Part shown: in pieces, positions 6,735-7,339 of the stretch
How positions within the stretch are numbered: the first letter of the stretch is position 1
Layout of the letters: each line of letters opens with the position of its first letter
NCBI GenBank assembly: GCA_947464885.1
Contig: CANHYZ010000097.1
Coordinates: forward strand, 1 to 7,339
DNA from: Flavobacteriales bacterium
GTDB lineage: Bacteria; Bacteroidota; Bacteroidia; Flavobacteriales_D; Sanyastnellaceae
Direction of reading: 5' to 3'
DNA length: 7,339 nt
Notes under the pieces: model-generated
What the model saw: the letters and a program-made list of their open reading frames with translations, nothing else
What the model was told of the DNA's origin: nothing
Databases searched by the model: none
Made by a program: the position numbers and the translations under genes

Positions 6735-7339
6735 ATGAACAAATGTTACTTCTCGCTTGCTTTTCTTGCTTTGACCTTTCTATCCGTTTGCAGCTATGCG
6801 CAAACGGTGACCGGTAAAGTCTATGATAATGCCAAGCAAACCTTGCCCGGCGTTGTCGTTAAAGACAAACAAAGCGGCAATGGCGTAGCCACCGATATCG
6901 ATGGCAACTACACGCTCAATCTTTCAGCCGGAAAACACACCCTGGAGTTCGTGTTGATTGGGTATCTCAATCAAGTACGCGAAGTCACGCTCACTGTGGG
7001 ACAGAAATTGGCTCTCGATGTGGAAATGCCGGAGGACATGAAAATGGCCGAGGAAGTTGTTGTGGTCGGTTATGGCGTTCAGCGCAAGCGCGACGTTACG
7101 GGATCAATCACGCGCATCGACGGCAAGGAACTCACACAGGTGCCTGTTCCTAGCTTTGAGGCCGCGCTGCAAGGTCGTGGCGCCGGTATCCAGGTTTCAC
7201 AGGGCTCCGGCTTGGCGGGTTCCGGATCATTGGTCCGTATCCGCGGTATAAGCTCTATCTCCGCCGGTGGCGACCCTCTCTATGTTGTGGATGGTATTCC
7301 AATTACACAAAACCCGTTCTTGCGCGGTAACTCGGGAGC
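6735..7339 (+). CDS. SusC/RagA-type TonB-dependent outer membrane receptor, 5' part
   Basis: The first 201 residues of a receptor that runs off the right edge; family members are usually about 1,000 residues. It would form an outer-membrane barrel that imports oligosaccharides, or sometimes peptides, with energy from TonB, normally with a SusD-like lipoprotein lid. Seen: a signal peptide (about 1-22, SYA then Q23); a carboxypeptidase-regulatory-like beta domain (about 24-100) with TVTGKV, GVATDIDGNYT and FVLIGY; the TonB-box-like EEVVVVGYG (106-114), followed by QRKRDVTGSI; and the plug domain with LQGRGAGIQV (145-154), VRIRG (167-171) and LYVVDGIPI (182-190). This order is diagnostic of the SusC family. 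The ATG at 6735 opens the signal peptide directly. Its place after a secreted GH13 enzyme suggests maltodextrin uptake, an inference from context because the ligand cannot be read from this part. It is probably transcribed separately, given the terminator upstream. A SusD-like gene would be expected beyond the window. Confidence 0.95.
   Translation, partial: MNKCYFSLAFLALTFLSVCSYAQTVTGKVYDNAKQTLPGVVVKDKQSGNGVATDIDGNYTLNLSAGKHTLEFVLIGYLNQVREVTLTVGQKLALDVEMPEDMKMAEEVVVVGYGVQRKRDVTGSITRIDGKELTQVPVPSFEAALQGRGAGIQVSQGSGLAGSGSLVRIRGISSISAGGDPLYVVDGIPITQNPFLRGNSG

Overview
This window looks like a chromosomal fragment of a Bacteroidota bacterium, with roughly half GC. Four signs agree: an Omp85 protein of the TamL type, a SusC/RagA-type TonB-dependent receptor, a secreted enzyme ending in a type IX secretion (T9SS) type A sorting domain, and TAnnTTTG boxes (the Bacteroidota -7 promoter element) ahead of genes that lack clear Shine-Dalgarno sequences. 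The genus cannot be fixed from the sequence. All genes are on the + strand.

Layout. Bases 1-1561 hold the 3' part of an outer-membrane beta-barrel gene (tamL-like) that runs off the left edge. Bases 1563-1650 hold a tandem array of 7-bp units that turns into its own reverse complement and can fold into a hairpin of about 31 bp. A -7 box at 1688-1695 leads into a complete typA/bipA gene (1718-3529), followed by a stem-loop terminator with a T8 tract (3551-3621). The spacer to the next gene holds several dyads, one of them just upstream of a -7 box (3773-3780). Bases 3803-6646 encode a large secreted GH13 alpha-amylase-family enzyme with a CBM48-like module and a T9SS tail. A perfect 15-bp stem terminator (6649-6690) starts two bases after its stop codon. 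The 5' part of a susC-like gene (6735 to the right edge) closes the window.

How they work together. The amylase-family enzyme and the SusC-like receptor look like the edge of an alpha-glucan (starch or glycogen) utilisation locus: the enzyme would cut glucan outside the cell and the receptor, probably with a SusD partner beyond the window, would import the products. The terminator between them suggests separate transcripts. The same spaced dyad, TAAGTGT-N7-ACACTT, lies at the amylase promoter and inside the amylase terminator, which may mean a shared regulatory site or may be chance. The tamL-like gene (outer-membrane biogenesis) and typA (ribosome-associated GTPase) are housekeeping genes with no evident link to glucan use.

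I see no phage, insertion sequence, CRISPR array, RNA gene or defence system. The items most worth a second look are the inverted heptamer array, the repeated dyad and the multi-domain architecture of the GH13 enzyme.
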